DNA of 5,750 nucleotides from Holophagales bacterium UBA5704. GTDB lineage: Bacteria > Acidobacteriota > Thermoanaerobaculia > Multivoradales > UBA5704. The stretch covers positions 32,183 to 37,932 of the forward strand of contig DIHE01000063.1 of assembly GCA_002420005.1 (NCBI GenBank), written 5' to 3'. Both the position numbers and the translations under genes were made by a program. This document shows positions 1 to 5,738 of this stretch, one piece after another. Numbering within the stretch: the stretch's first letter is position 1; each line of letters begins with the position of its first letter. A model generated the notes under the pieces. It was not told the DNA's origin, did no database searches, and saw nothing but the letters and a program-made list of their open reading frames with translations.

Positions 1-132
1 ATCCGTTCCACGCGCCGCGGATCGGTTCCGCGCGGTTTGGATCCGTTCCGCGCGCCGTGGATCGGTTCCGCGCGGTTTGGATCCGCTCCGTGCGCCGTGG
101 ATCGGTTCCGCGCGGCGCGTAGCCGTTCCGCG
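1..132. repeat. 20-bp tandem repeat with 40-bp A/B alternation
   Basis: Six consecutive 20-bp units run from base 1 to 120, followed by a partial degenerate unit to about 132. Two versions alternate. Type A (1-20, 41-60, 81-100) is close to atccgttccgcgcgccgtgg. Type B (21-40, 61-80) is atcggttccgcgcggtttgg and is identical in those two copies. The unit at 101-120 starts as type B and diverges in its last five bases, and the copy from 121 begins agccgttccgcg. The true period is therefore 40 bp made of two related halves. The array is cut by the window edge and may continue upstream. Neither 20 nor 40 is a multiple of three, so it is not a simple in-frame protein repeat. Its function is unknown; it lies immediately beyond the 3' end of a possible gene remnant. 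Confidence 0.9.
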
Positions 133-138
133 GGTGCC

Positions 139-290
139 CTATGCCGCAAACGCCAGCTCGGGCTGGTGCTCCGCCCGGAACAGGTAGTGCAGCACGCGCC
201 CGGCCAGCTCGGAAGGAGCGTCGTCGCGCTCCACGGCCTCCTTGAAGAGCCGCAGGGCCTTCGCATCTGGGTCGGGAAATGCTGTGCTAC
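139..290 (-). pseudogene. possible 3' remnant of a lost coding gene
   Basis: On the minus strand the last roughly 47 codons before a TAG stop (complement of 139-141) read like genuine protein. They run from about FPDPDAKALRLF through an acidic, leucine-rich amphipathic stretch to HQPELAFAA. Most codons end in G or C, as in the real genes nearby. No start codon with a Shine-Dalgarno sequence is visible in frame. Further upstream the frame becomes arginine- and proline-rich, low-complexity translation and then runs antisense-like through the permease gene. I do not recognise a family. The simplest reading is the truncated tail of a decayed or rearranged gene, with the tandem repeat directly behind it. 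It could also be a chance open frame in GC-rich DNA or an unrecognised small protein. Confidence 0.35.
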
Positions 291-321
291 GGGCTCGCCC
301 GGGACGCCTACCTGCGGGGCT

Positions 322-341
322 GAGCCCGGGCGCACGGGCTC
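322..341 (-). terminator. GC-rich hairpin downstream of the permease gene
   Basis: A perfect 7-bp inverted repeat, GAGCCCG (322-328) and CGGGCTC (335-341), encloses a 6-base loop. It lies about 42 bases past the permease stop codon in the direction of that gene's transcription. No T-run follows on the minus strand, so it is not a classical intrinsic terminator. It could slow polymerase, protect the 3' end of the message, or be a chance palindrome in GC-rich DNA. Confidence 0.3.
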
Positions 342-383
342 GGTGCCCGCCGCGACATGCGGCTCCATCCTGCTCGAAACTAA

Positions 384-1943
384 CTAATGTCCCTCCCCCT
401 CCACCGTCACCCACGGAGCCACGAAGAACACCGCGGCCATCACGGTGTACCCGAGGACCCAGGGCCAGGCGGGGCTCAGGGAGACCACGGTGTCGGCCGG
501 GGTCCAGGCGTAGGAGTGCATCAGGCCGAGGGCGCAGAGGGCCGCCCCGGCGAGGCTCCAGACCGCGGCCAGGCGGAAGCGGCGCTCCAGGAGGGCCACC
601 GTGGCCGCGGAGAGGATCATGGCGGTGAAGATGAAGCCCTGCTCCAGGGCGAAGACGCCGTGGATCCAGGTGTCCGAGGCGAGAAAGGCGGGGACCAGAT
701 CGGGCGAGAACGGTGGCCCGCCGGGCAGGCCCACCCCGGCGGCGCGCAGGCCGTTCTTCGCCATCAAGGCGCCCCACGCGGCCACGCCGGGGAGCAGGCC
801 GACCACCACGGCCGGCGCATGCTCACGGGGCGTCGCCTGGAAGGCCTGCGCGGTGATCACCAGGCCGATCCACAGCACGATCGCCATGCCGGCGTCGATC
901 GGCACCGCCCAGGCGATCCAGGCGAGCGTTCCGGTGAGACCGACGACGGCGAAGAAGACGCCGTTCAGGACCGAGTAGCCGGCCCGTGCCCCCATCGCCT
1001 TCCAGCCGGGATGGCCGATGTAGATGGTGGTCGGGAAGCAGGAGCCGAAGCAGGCCGCGGCGAGGGTGCCGATGCCGTTGACGGCGAGCGCCGGCCGGGT
1101 GGCGAAGGAGTCTCCGGCGGCCTCGGCGGATTCGATGTTCTGCAGCGAGCCGATGAGATTGAACAGCCCCATCGGTACGATCACGGAGAGATAGGCCAGC
1201 AGGTCGCCGCGGCCGAGCGCGGCGAACAGATCGCCGACGACCGGCACCGGCGGGAAGAAGCCGACTCCGCCTGCCGGGTGGGTGCCCACCGGAGCGATGC
1301 CGGTCCCCCAGGCGATGGCCGTGCCGGCCGCCACCGCCACCAGCCCACCGGGCAGCCCGCCGCGGAAGCGGACGCGGCCGAAGTAGACGAGGAGGATGAG
1401 GGCGAGCGTGGTGAGCCCGATGAGCGGCCGGGCATAGGTGCGGAACAGGAAGCCGATCGAGATGAAGGTGAGCGCGATGCCGGCCAGGGTGGAGAGGAGG
1501 GCGGCGCGCGGCGTCGAGCGGCGGATGCGCTCGGCGACGAAGGCACCGGCACATTCGATCAGGCCGGACCCCAGGCAGGCCACCAGACCCGCCTGCCAGG
1601 CCACCTTGACCGGGTCCGGATGGCCCGCGGCCACCGCCGCCAGCTTGGCCGGCAGCATCACCAGAAAGACGTAGGCGAACAGCGAGACCGTGTTGATCCC
1701 GTAGGGCAGGGCGCAGACGTCGGTGCGTCCGGTGGCCCGGGCGAGGCGCAGGGCCTGCCGGGAGTAGTACAGGTTGCCGATCACCAGCGACAGGGCCGCC
1801 GCGGGAAGGATGCGGCCATAGACCAGCTCGGCCGGGAAGCCGAGCACGCCCCGGCACAGCGAGTCGATCAACAGAAGCTGCACGAGGTTGTCGAGCGCGA
1901 GCCCGAAGAATCCGTCGATGTCACCGCGGACCATCCAGCGCAT
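384..1943 (-). CDS. NCS2-like (xanthine/uracil/AzgA-type) membrane permease, substrate unknown
   Basis: This 519-residue, very hydrophobic inner-membrane protein has roughly a dozen or more predicted membrane segments. It resembles the nucleobase:cation symporter-2 / AzgA fold. The N-terminus has GFFGLALDNLVQLLLIDSL (residues 11-29), then ALPYGINTVSLFAYVF (78-93) and a helix starting SGLIECAG (126-133). The substrate-site half contains FNLIGSLQNIESAEAAGD (261-278), with Glu271 and Glu274 where NCS2 proteins place a binding acid. It is followed by NGIGTLAAACFGSCFPTT (289-306) and the AGY segment at 321-323, matching the re-entrant TM10-like region. The start is well supported: GGAGGAGG (complement of 1950-1957) lies six bases before ATG. 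At about 520 residues it is longer than typical AzgA or UraA (about 430-450); the extra length is mostly C-terminal. The substrate cannot be named; a purine or pyrimidine base is a family-level guess. It is transcribed alone and divergently from the PDZ/Sel1 gene. Confidence 0.85.
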   Translation of the reverse strand: MRWMVRGDIDGFFGLALDNLVQLLLIDSLCRGVLGFPAELVYGRILPAAALSLVIGNLYYSRQALRLARATGRTDVCALPYGINTVSLFAYVFLVMLPAKLAAVAAGHPDPVKVAWQAGLVACLGSGLIECAGAFVAERIRRSTPRAALLSTLAGIALTFISIGFLFRTYARPLIGLTTLALILLVYFGRVRFRGGLPGGLVAVAAGTAIAWGTGIAPVGTHPAGGVGFFPPVPVVGDLFAALGRGDLLAYLSVIVPMGLFNLIGSLQNIESAEAAGDSFATRPALAVNGIGTLAAACFGSCFPTTIYIGHPGWKAMGARAGYSVLNGVFFAVVGLTGTLAWIAWAVPIDAGMAIVLWIGLVITAQAFQATPREHAPAVVVGLLPGVAAWGALMAKNGLRAAGVGLPGGPPFSPDLVPAFLASDTWIHGVFALEQGFIFTAMILSAATVALLERRFRLAAVWSLAGAALCALGLMHSYAWTPADTVVSLSPAWPWVLGYTVMAAVFFVAPWVTVEGEGH

Positions 1944-1997
1944 GGGGAGCCTCCTCCGTCAGATGAAGCGGGGAGGAAGGTTACCCGAAAACCGCGC

Positions 1998-2006
1998 TGG
2001 TATGCT
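1998..2006 (+). promoter_or_regulatory. possible extended -10 promoter for the PDZ/Sel1 gene
   Basis: TGG followed by TATGCT (2001-2006) fits an extended -10 element (TG-n-TATnnT). It would start transcription near 2013, giving a leader of about 30 bases before the ATG at 2043. No convincing -35 is visible. The 99-bp spacer (1944-2042) separates divergent genes, so it must also hold the permease promoter, which I cannot identify. Confidence 0.3.
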
Positions 2007-2042
2007 CTCGCCGCCGGACCCCAAGGGAGAAAGGATCGCGCC

Positions 2043-2948
2043 ATGCTCCATCGGTCTCTGTCATCTCTTTCGTGCCTCTTGTCGCTCGCTTGTCTCGCTT
2101 GCGCCGGGACGACGGCGGTCACGCCGGTAGCCCCGCAGGAGGCGGCTGCCGCCGCGGGGCCGGCCGGCCTTGGGCCGACGCTCGGCGTGCGCGTCGGGGA
2201 CCTGTCACCCAGGAGGCGCGCCCGGCTCGGGCTGCCGGAAGGCTCGCAGGGTGCGCTCGTGCTGGAAGTGCTGTATCACGGGCCGGCGCAGAAGGCCGGC
2301 GTGATGGCGATGGACTTGATCGAGGCGATCGACGGCTCGCCCCTGGCCGGCTCCCGCGCTTTTCAGCAGGAGGTTGCCCGGCGCGCCGCCGGCACTCCGG
2401 TGACCTTGTCGGTTCGGCGCGGCGGCGGAACGCGGCAGGCCGCCGTGGTCCTGGCCGATGCCGGCGAGCTGCTCGGAGGGTTCTGCGAACAGGGAGACGG
2501 CATCGCCTGCCACCTGCTGGGGGGGCTGGTGGGGGATGTTCCCCGCGCCTTGGAGCTGTACCGGCGGTCCTGCGACACCGGCTATGCCGAGGGCTGCTCG
2601 GCGCTCGGCGGAGCGCTTCTTGAAGGCCGGGGAATCGCCGCGGACCCGGAGCGCGCGTCGGCCCTCTTCGAGCAGGCCTGCCAGAACGGCAGCGGCTCGG
2701 CGTGTGCCGCCGGCGCCCGCCAGGCGATGGACGAGGCGCGGGCCTTCGACTTCGCTGCACGGGCCTGCGACCAGGGGGATGCCGAGGGCTGCTTCGATCT
2801 CGCCACGAGGATGACCGAGGGGCGTGGCGCCGCACCCGACCCGGCCCGGGCTCTCGCGACGTTCCTCGAAGGGTGTGCGCTGGGCAGCTCCCGCGCCTGC
2901 CGGAAGGCGTGCGAGATGGGCGATCCGGTGGCCTGCGCGGCTCCGTGA
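2043..2948 (+). CDS. exported PDZ-domain protein with Hcp/Sel1-like cysteine-paired repeats (probable lipoprotein)
   Basis: This 301-residue envelope protein probably scaffolds protein contacts. Residues 1-21 are a signal sequence (HR, a hydrophobic Leu/Ser/Cys core, then LACLACAG). Cys17 or Cys20 could be lipidated, although the -3 residue is not the classic Leu, so cleavage by signal peptidase I is also possible. An Ala/Pro linker leads to one PDZ domain (about 46-137), with VLEVLYHGPAQKAGVMAMDL and a following IEAIDGSPL. The C-terminal half (about 146-301) consists of Sel1/Hcp-type alpha-hairpin repeats with six Cys-x7-Cys pairs: 148/156, 177/185, 213/221, 242/250, 278/286 and 290/298. In Helicobacter Hcp proteins this spacing forms one disulphide per repeat, which implies an oxidising location. 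No protease catalytic domain is present, unlike DegP-type PDZ proteins. AAAGGA (2030-2035), seven bases before the ATG, supports the start. An open frame continues far upstream but is antisense to the permease. The sigma-54 activator gene follows in the same direction 102 bp later. Confidence 0.88.
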   Translation: MLHRSLSSLSCLLSLACLACAGTTAVTPVAPQEAAAAAGPAGLGPTLGVRVGDLSPRRRARLGLPEGSQGALVLEVLYHGPAQKAGVMAMDLIEAIDGSPLAGSRAFQQEVARRAAGTPVTLSVRRGGGTRQAAVVLADAGELLGGFCEQGDGIACHLLGGLVGDVPRALELYRRSCDTGYAEGCSALGGALLEGRGIAADPERASALFEQACQNGSGSACAAGARQAMDEARAFDFAARACDQGDAEGCFDLATRMTEGRGAAPDPARALATFLEGCALGSSRACRKACEMGDPVACAAP

Positions 2949-3040
2949 TCCGATCCGGCCGGCGGCATGTCCCGTTCTTCCCGCACCTTCCGCATCTCTC
3001 TATGTGCGGCCTCCCCGATGGGTGGAAGGCCGGGAGTCCT

Positions 3041-3048
3041 GGGAGGAG
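3041..3048 (+). promoter_or_regulatory. ribosome binding site fixing the activator start at 3051
   Basis: GGGAGGAG ends two bases before the ATG at 3051, with its GGAGG core four bases away. It is the best Shine-Dalgarno match in the region. It favours this ATG over the in-frame ATG at 2967, which has only a weak purine context and would add 28 residues with no recognisable domain. Confidence 0.7.
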
Positions 3049-3050
3049 CG

Positions 3051-4076
3051 ATGCAGATCCAGATTCAATCTTCTGTGCACCGGCGGCCCGGCGGACGCGA
3101 ACCGGGTCTGGAGGAGCTGGTCGGAGAGAGCCCGCCGTTTCTCGCGGTGTTGGACCGGATTCCCCGGTTGGCCGAAACCGAGGCGCCGGTGATGATCACC
3201 GGCGAGACCGGGACCGGCAAGGAGCTGGTGGCGCGGGCTCTGCACGACCGCAGCCGCCGCCAGGGCCGCGCCTTCGTTCCGCTCAATTGCGGAGCCCTGC
3301 CCGAGGCGCTGGTCGAGAACGAGCTGTTCGGGCACGCGCGGGGCGCCTTTACCGATGCCACGTCCCAGGCCGACGGTCTGCTCGCCGAGGCCGACGGCGG
3401 CACCCTCTTCCTCGACGAGGTGGACTCTCTCGGACCGGGTGCCCAGGTCAAGCTGCTGCGGTTCCTCCAGAGCTGCGAATACCGTCCTCTCGGCTCGGCG
3501 CGCACCCGCCGGGCGGACCTGCGCATCCTCGCCGCCACCAACGCCGATCTGCCCCGGCTGGTCGCGGAGCAACGCTTCCGGCAGGACCTCTACTACCGGC
3601 TCGACGTCCTGCGCCTGTCCCTGCCGCCCCTGCGCCACCGGCCCGGAGACGTCGCCCTGCTGGCCTGGCGGTTTCTGGAGCGCCATGCGGCCCGGCATCG
3701 CCGCGGCGCCTTGCGGCTTTCGCCGGGAGCCGTGGAGAGACTGTCCGCGCACACCTGGCCCGGCAACGTCCGCGAGCTCGAAGCGGTGGTGCAGCGCGCC
3801 GCCTTGCTGTGCGACGGGCCGGTGGTGCAGGCGGAGGATCTCGATCTGCCGGATGGTCTCGCCTTCCCGTGCGCCCTTGTCGAGGCGGCCGTGGCGGGGA
3901 GCCTGCGCCGGCGCCGCGAGCAGGCCGTCGAGCTGGCGGAGCGCTCGTGCCTGCTCGACGCGCTCGCCGCCCATGCCGGCAATGTGACACGCGCCGCCCA
4001 GAGCGTCGGCAAAGAGCGCCGCTCATTCCAGCGACTCCTGCGCAAACACGCCATCGACCGCGAGGTGTTCGCGTAG
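3051..4076 (+). CDS. short sigma-54-dependent activator: AAA+ core plus Fis-type HTH, no sensor domain
   Basis: This 341-residue bacterial enhancer-binding protein would use ATP hydrolysis to remodel sigma-54 RNA polymerase. Only about 20 residues precede the AAA+ domain, so it lacks a receiver, GAF, PAS or FHA input module and resembles PspF or HrpR/HrpS in layout. Visible motifs are Walker A GETGTGKE (51-58), the sigma-54 loop as GAFTDA (98-103) instead of GAFTGA, Walker B GTLFLDE (117-123), sensor I ILAATNADL (159-167), the arginine-finger region FRQDLYYRLDV (176-186, Arg177 and Arg183) and sensor II WPGNVRELE (236-244). The C-terminus (about 300-336) is a Fis-type helix-turn-helix with GNVTRAAQSVG and RLLRKH. 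All ATPase residues look intact. Activators of this shape are normally controlled by a separate protein. The convergent FHA/AAA+ gene, whose stop lies 35 bp away, is a candidate partner. The gene may be co-transcribed with the PDZ/Sel1 gene. Target promoters are not identifiable here. Confidence 0.92.
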   Translation: MQIQIQSSVHRRPGGREPGLEELVGESPPFLAVLDRIPRLAETEAPVMITGETGTGKELVARALHDRSRRQGRAFVPLNCGALPEALVENELFGHARGAFTDATSQADGLLAEADGGTLFLDEVDSLGPGAQVKLLRFLQSCEYRPLGSARTRRADLRILAATNADLPRLVAEQRFRQDLYYRLDVLRLSLPPLRHRPGDVALLAWRFLERHAARHRRGALRLSPGAVERLSAHTWPGNVRELEAVVQRAALLCDGPVVQAEDLDLPDGLAFPCALVEAAVAGSLRRRREQAVELAERSCLLDALAAHAGNVTRAAQSVGKERRSFQRLLRKHAIDREVFA

Positions 4077-4094
4077 CGCGTGTGCTGGTCGGCA

Positions 4095-4117
4095 GGGTGG
4101 CGGGGGCGGCGTCACCC
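4095..4117. terminator. possible shared hairpin between convergent regulator genes
   Basis: GGGTGGC (4095-4101) can pair with GTCACCC (4111-4117) over a 9-base loop, giving seven pairs including one G-T. It fills most of the 35-bp gap between the convergent stop codons and overlaps the minus-strand stop (complement of 4112-4114). It has no T-tract on either side, so a role as a bidirectional terminator is only possible. Confidence 0.25.
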
Positions 4118-5242
4118 CTCGCCGACCTGGGCGGTCGGCGGCAGCAGGTCGTTGATCCAGTCGCCGGGTGAGAGAACGTCCTCTCCGCATCCTTCGGCCG
4201 CCAGCTGGCGGGCGACGTGGCGCAGCTGGCGCACGTTGCCCGGCCAGTCGCAAAGGGCGAGCTGGATCATCATCGCCGGGGGAATCCAGGGCGCAGCTCC
4301 GAAGCGGTCCTTGGGGATCTCTGCGCCGAGCGCCGCCAGCTCGACGCCCAGGAAATGAAGCAGGAGCCGGCCGAGGTCTTCGCGGCGGTTGCGCAGGGGG
4401 GGCAGTCGCAGGGTGAGGCCGCCCAACCGGTCCCGCAAGGCGGCCTCCAGATCTGCGGCGCCGGCGGCGATCACCCGCACGTCCCCCCGCTCCGGCGCCC
4501 GGCTCTCCAGCACCTGCAGCAGGGCCTTCTGCGCCGCGGGCGAGGCTTCGCCGACCGCGGAGAGAAAGAGCGTGCCGCCGACGGCGTGGCCGAGAGGGCC
4601 GGAGAGGTCTGGTGCCGCTTCTTCGAGGCTGGCCGTCACGAAGGGCCCGCCGGCCCGCGGGCTTTGTGCGTGGAGCGAACGCGCCGCCAGCTCCTTGCCG
4701 GTGCCGGCGGCGCCGTGGAGCCACACCGGTGCCGGCCGTGGTGCCGCCCGGGCGATGGCGCGGCGCAGCGCCTCGATCTCTGCGCTTTCTCCGAGCAGGC
4801 CGGCAACCGGGGCGGGGTCGGGCTCGGGAGGCGGCCGGCGGTGGAGGAGGAGCACGATGCGGCCCGCGAGCTCCAGGACCACGCCGTGGTCCAGGAGAGC
4901 GGCGGAGAAGCTCTGGTGCTCCTCCAGCAGGCCGCCGCCGACGGCCACCGGGGTCGGGCTGGCGTCGCGGTGGAGCGCCACGCCGCCGTCCGGAAGCGGC
5001 GTGAAGCGCAAGGGCCTGCGGCTCAGGAAAGGATCGCCGAGCGGTTTCCCGGCACCGGTTTGCGTCCGGGGCGCCGCAAAGGGGGGGACGTGGCGCGACA
5101 GCAGCGCTTCGTGGCCGTGCAGGAGCTCGCCGAGGAAGACGCGGTCGCCGATGCGGGAGAGCGTGGGATGCGACAGCACGGTGAGCACCGGAACCGGCGT
5201 GTCCGCCGGGATGACGTCGAGAGGGTCGCCGTCCGCAGCCAT
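4112..5242 (-). CDS. FHA-like domain fused to a degenerate sigma-54-activator AAA+ domain, no HTH
   Basis: This 376-residue protein is related to FHA-containing enhancer-binding proteins but appears disabled as an activator. Residues about 17-135 look like a divergent FHA domain, a phosphothreonine-peptide reader: LTVLSHPTLSRIGDR, LLSRHVPPF, DPFLSRRPLRF, HRDAS, and a final GVVLELAGRIVLLLH strand pair. The AAA+ part begins at GLLGES (148-153). Walker A GAAGTGKE (177-184) is intact. Walker B reads GGTLFLSAV, so the Asp and Glu are Ser228 and Ala229. About 20 residues that normally carry GAFTGA are missing between about 210 and 222. Sensor I has GA at 261-262 in place of the usual TN. By alignment the first arginine finger is Glu266, while Arg272 may be the second. 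Sensor II WPGNVRQLR (333-341) remains. The protein stops at 376 with no C-terminal HTH. It probably binds but does not hydrolyse ATP and cannot contact sigma-54. Start: ATG (complement of 5240-5242) directly precedes the conserved part but has no Shine-Dalgarno sequence. In-frame ATGs upstream (5302, 5314) would overlap the divergent DCC gene. Confidence 0.85.
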   Translation of the reverse strand: MAADGDPLDVIPADTPVPVLTVLSHPTLSRIGDRVFLGELLHGHEALLSRHVPPFAAPRTQTGAGKPLGDPFLSRRPLRFTPLPDGGVALHRDASPTPVAVGGGLLEEHQSFSAALLDHGVVLELAGRIVLLLHRRPPPEPDPAPVAGLLGESAEIEALRRAIARAAPRPAPVWLHGAAGTGKELAARSLHAQSPRAGGPFVTASLEEAAPDLSGPLGHAVGGTLFLSAVGEASPAAQKALLQVLESRAPERGDVRVIAAGAADLEAALRDRLGGLTLRLPPLRNRREDLGRLLLHFLGVELAALGAEIPKDRFGAAPWIPPAMMIQLALCDWPGNVRQLRHVARQLAAEGCGEDVLSPGDWINDLLPPTAQVGEG

Positions 5243-5254
5243 GGCGGAAGGAAG

Positions 5255-5260
5255 TGTATC
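5255..5260 (-). promoter_or_regulatory. possible -10 element for the FHA/AAA+ gene
   Basis: The minus strand reads GATACA here, ending 12 bases before the ATG. A start site about seven bases downstream would leave a leader of only about five bases. This fits the absence of a ribosome binding site and suggests nearly leaderless translation. No good -35 is visible, so this is weak evidence. Confidence 0.2.
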
Positions 5261-5300
5261 GCGGGCGGTGCCCGGGTGGACCGCGGTGCAGGGTGCTACC

Positions 5301-5738
5301 ATGCTTCCTGCCATGCCGGCTCTGCCCGTTCCGTCCGCCGCTTCGTCGCCGATCGTCCTTTTCGACGGCGTGTGCAATCTGTGCACCGGCTCGGTCCAGT
5401 TCATCCTGGAGCGCGATCCGCAGGGGCTTTTCCGCTTCGCCTCGCTCCAGTCCGAGGCCGGGCGGCGCCTGCTGGGGGTGCAGGCGATGGAGGCCGACTC
5501 CCTGGGGAGCGTGGTGCTGATCGAGAGCGGGCAGGCGTTCCGGGAGAGCACGGCGGCGTTGCGCATCGCGCGGCGTCTGCCGGGGGCGTGGAAGCTGCTG
5601 TGGGTCTTCATCGCCGTCCCGCGGCCGCTGCGCGACGCCGTCTACCGCTGGATCGCCCGCAACCGGTACCACTGGTTCGGCAAGACCGAGGCCTGCTGGC
5701 TGCCGACGCCGGAGCTCAAGGCGCGGTTTCTGGGGTAG
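5301..5738 (+). CDS. DCC family (DUF393) putative thiol-disulfide oxidoreductase
   Basis: This 145-residue small protein has a thioredoxin-like active-site signature near the N-terminus: FDGVCNLCTGSVQFILERD (residues 21-39). It includes the family's Asp22-x-x-Cys25-x-x-Cys28 pattern that gives DCC proteins their name. The typical family C-terminus follows, with YRWIARNRYHWFGKTEACW (115-133) and PTPELKARFL (135-144). The length matches complete family members of about 130-140 residues, so the gene is intact. DCC proteins are predicted redox proteins whose substrates are mostly unknown. There is no signal peptide; the short Ala/Pro-rich leader is probably unstructured. AGGG (5290-5293) lies seven bases before the ATG at 5301, favouring it over the ATG at 5313. 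It diverges from the FHA/AAA+ gene across only 58 bp, so the two promoters must be close together or overlap. An open frame extends upstream but is antisense to that gene. Confidence 0.92.
   Translation: MLPAMPALPVPSAASSPIVLFDGVCNLCTGSVQFILERDPQGLFRFASLQSEAGRRLLGVQAMEADSLGSVVLIESGQAFRESTAALRIARRLPGAWKLLWVFIAVPRPLRDAVYRWIARNRYHWFGKTEACWLPTPELKARFLG

Noticed and set aside
1..132. Tandem repeat considered as a CRISPR array
   Set aside because: Units are directly contiguous and alternate between two related sequences. There are no unique spacers of constant length and no cas genes in the window.
267..323. Short plus-strand peptide-like tail ending ARDAYLRG before a TGA
   Set aside because: It is only about two dozen codons after an in-frame stop at 243-245, has no ribosome binding site, and overlaps the more protein-like minus-strand remnant.
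387..2042. Open plus-strand frame running antisense through the whole permease gene into the PDZ/Sel1 gene
   Set aside because: It is the mirror of GC-rich coding DNA with few stop codons. Its translation is low-complexity Gly/Arg/Asp/His-rich, and the real protein begins at 2043 with a ribosome binding site and signal peptide.
2967..3050. Earlier start for the sigma-54 activator at 2967
   Set aside because: The extra 28 residues match nothing, the upstream ribosome binding site is poor, and GGGAGGAG immediately precedes the ATG at 3051.
5272..5293. Possible sigma-54 (-24/-12) promoter in the divergent spacer before the DCC gene
   Set aside because: GG and GC dinucleotides are present but the spacing is off by one or two bases and the TTGC element is missing. 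I found no convincing sigma-54 promoter in the other spacers either.
4389..5300. Upstream in-frame extension of the DCC gene
   Set aside because: It is antisense to the FHA/AAA+ gene, Ser/Arg/Pro-rich and without domain similarity. Family members start just before the FDGVCNLC motif.
5243..5611. N-terminal extension of the FHA/AAA+ protein by up to 123 residues
   Set aside because: The extension is antisense to the well-supported DCC gene and is basic and serine-rich like a shadow frame. Conserved FHA-like sequence begins only after the ATG at 5242.
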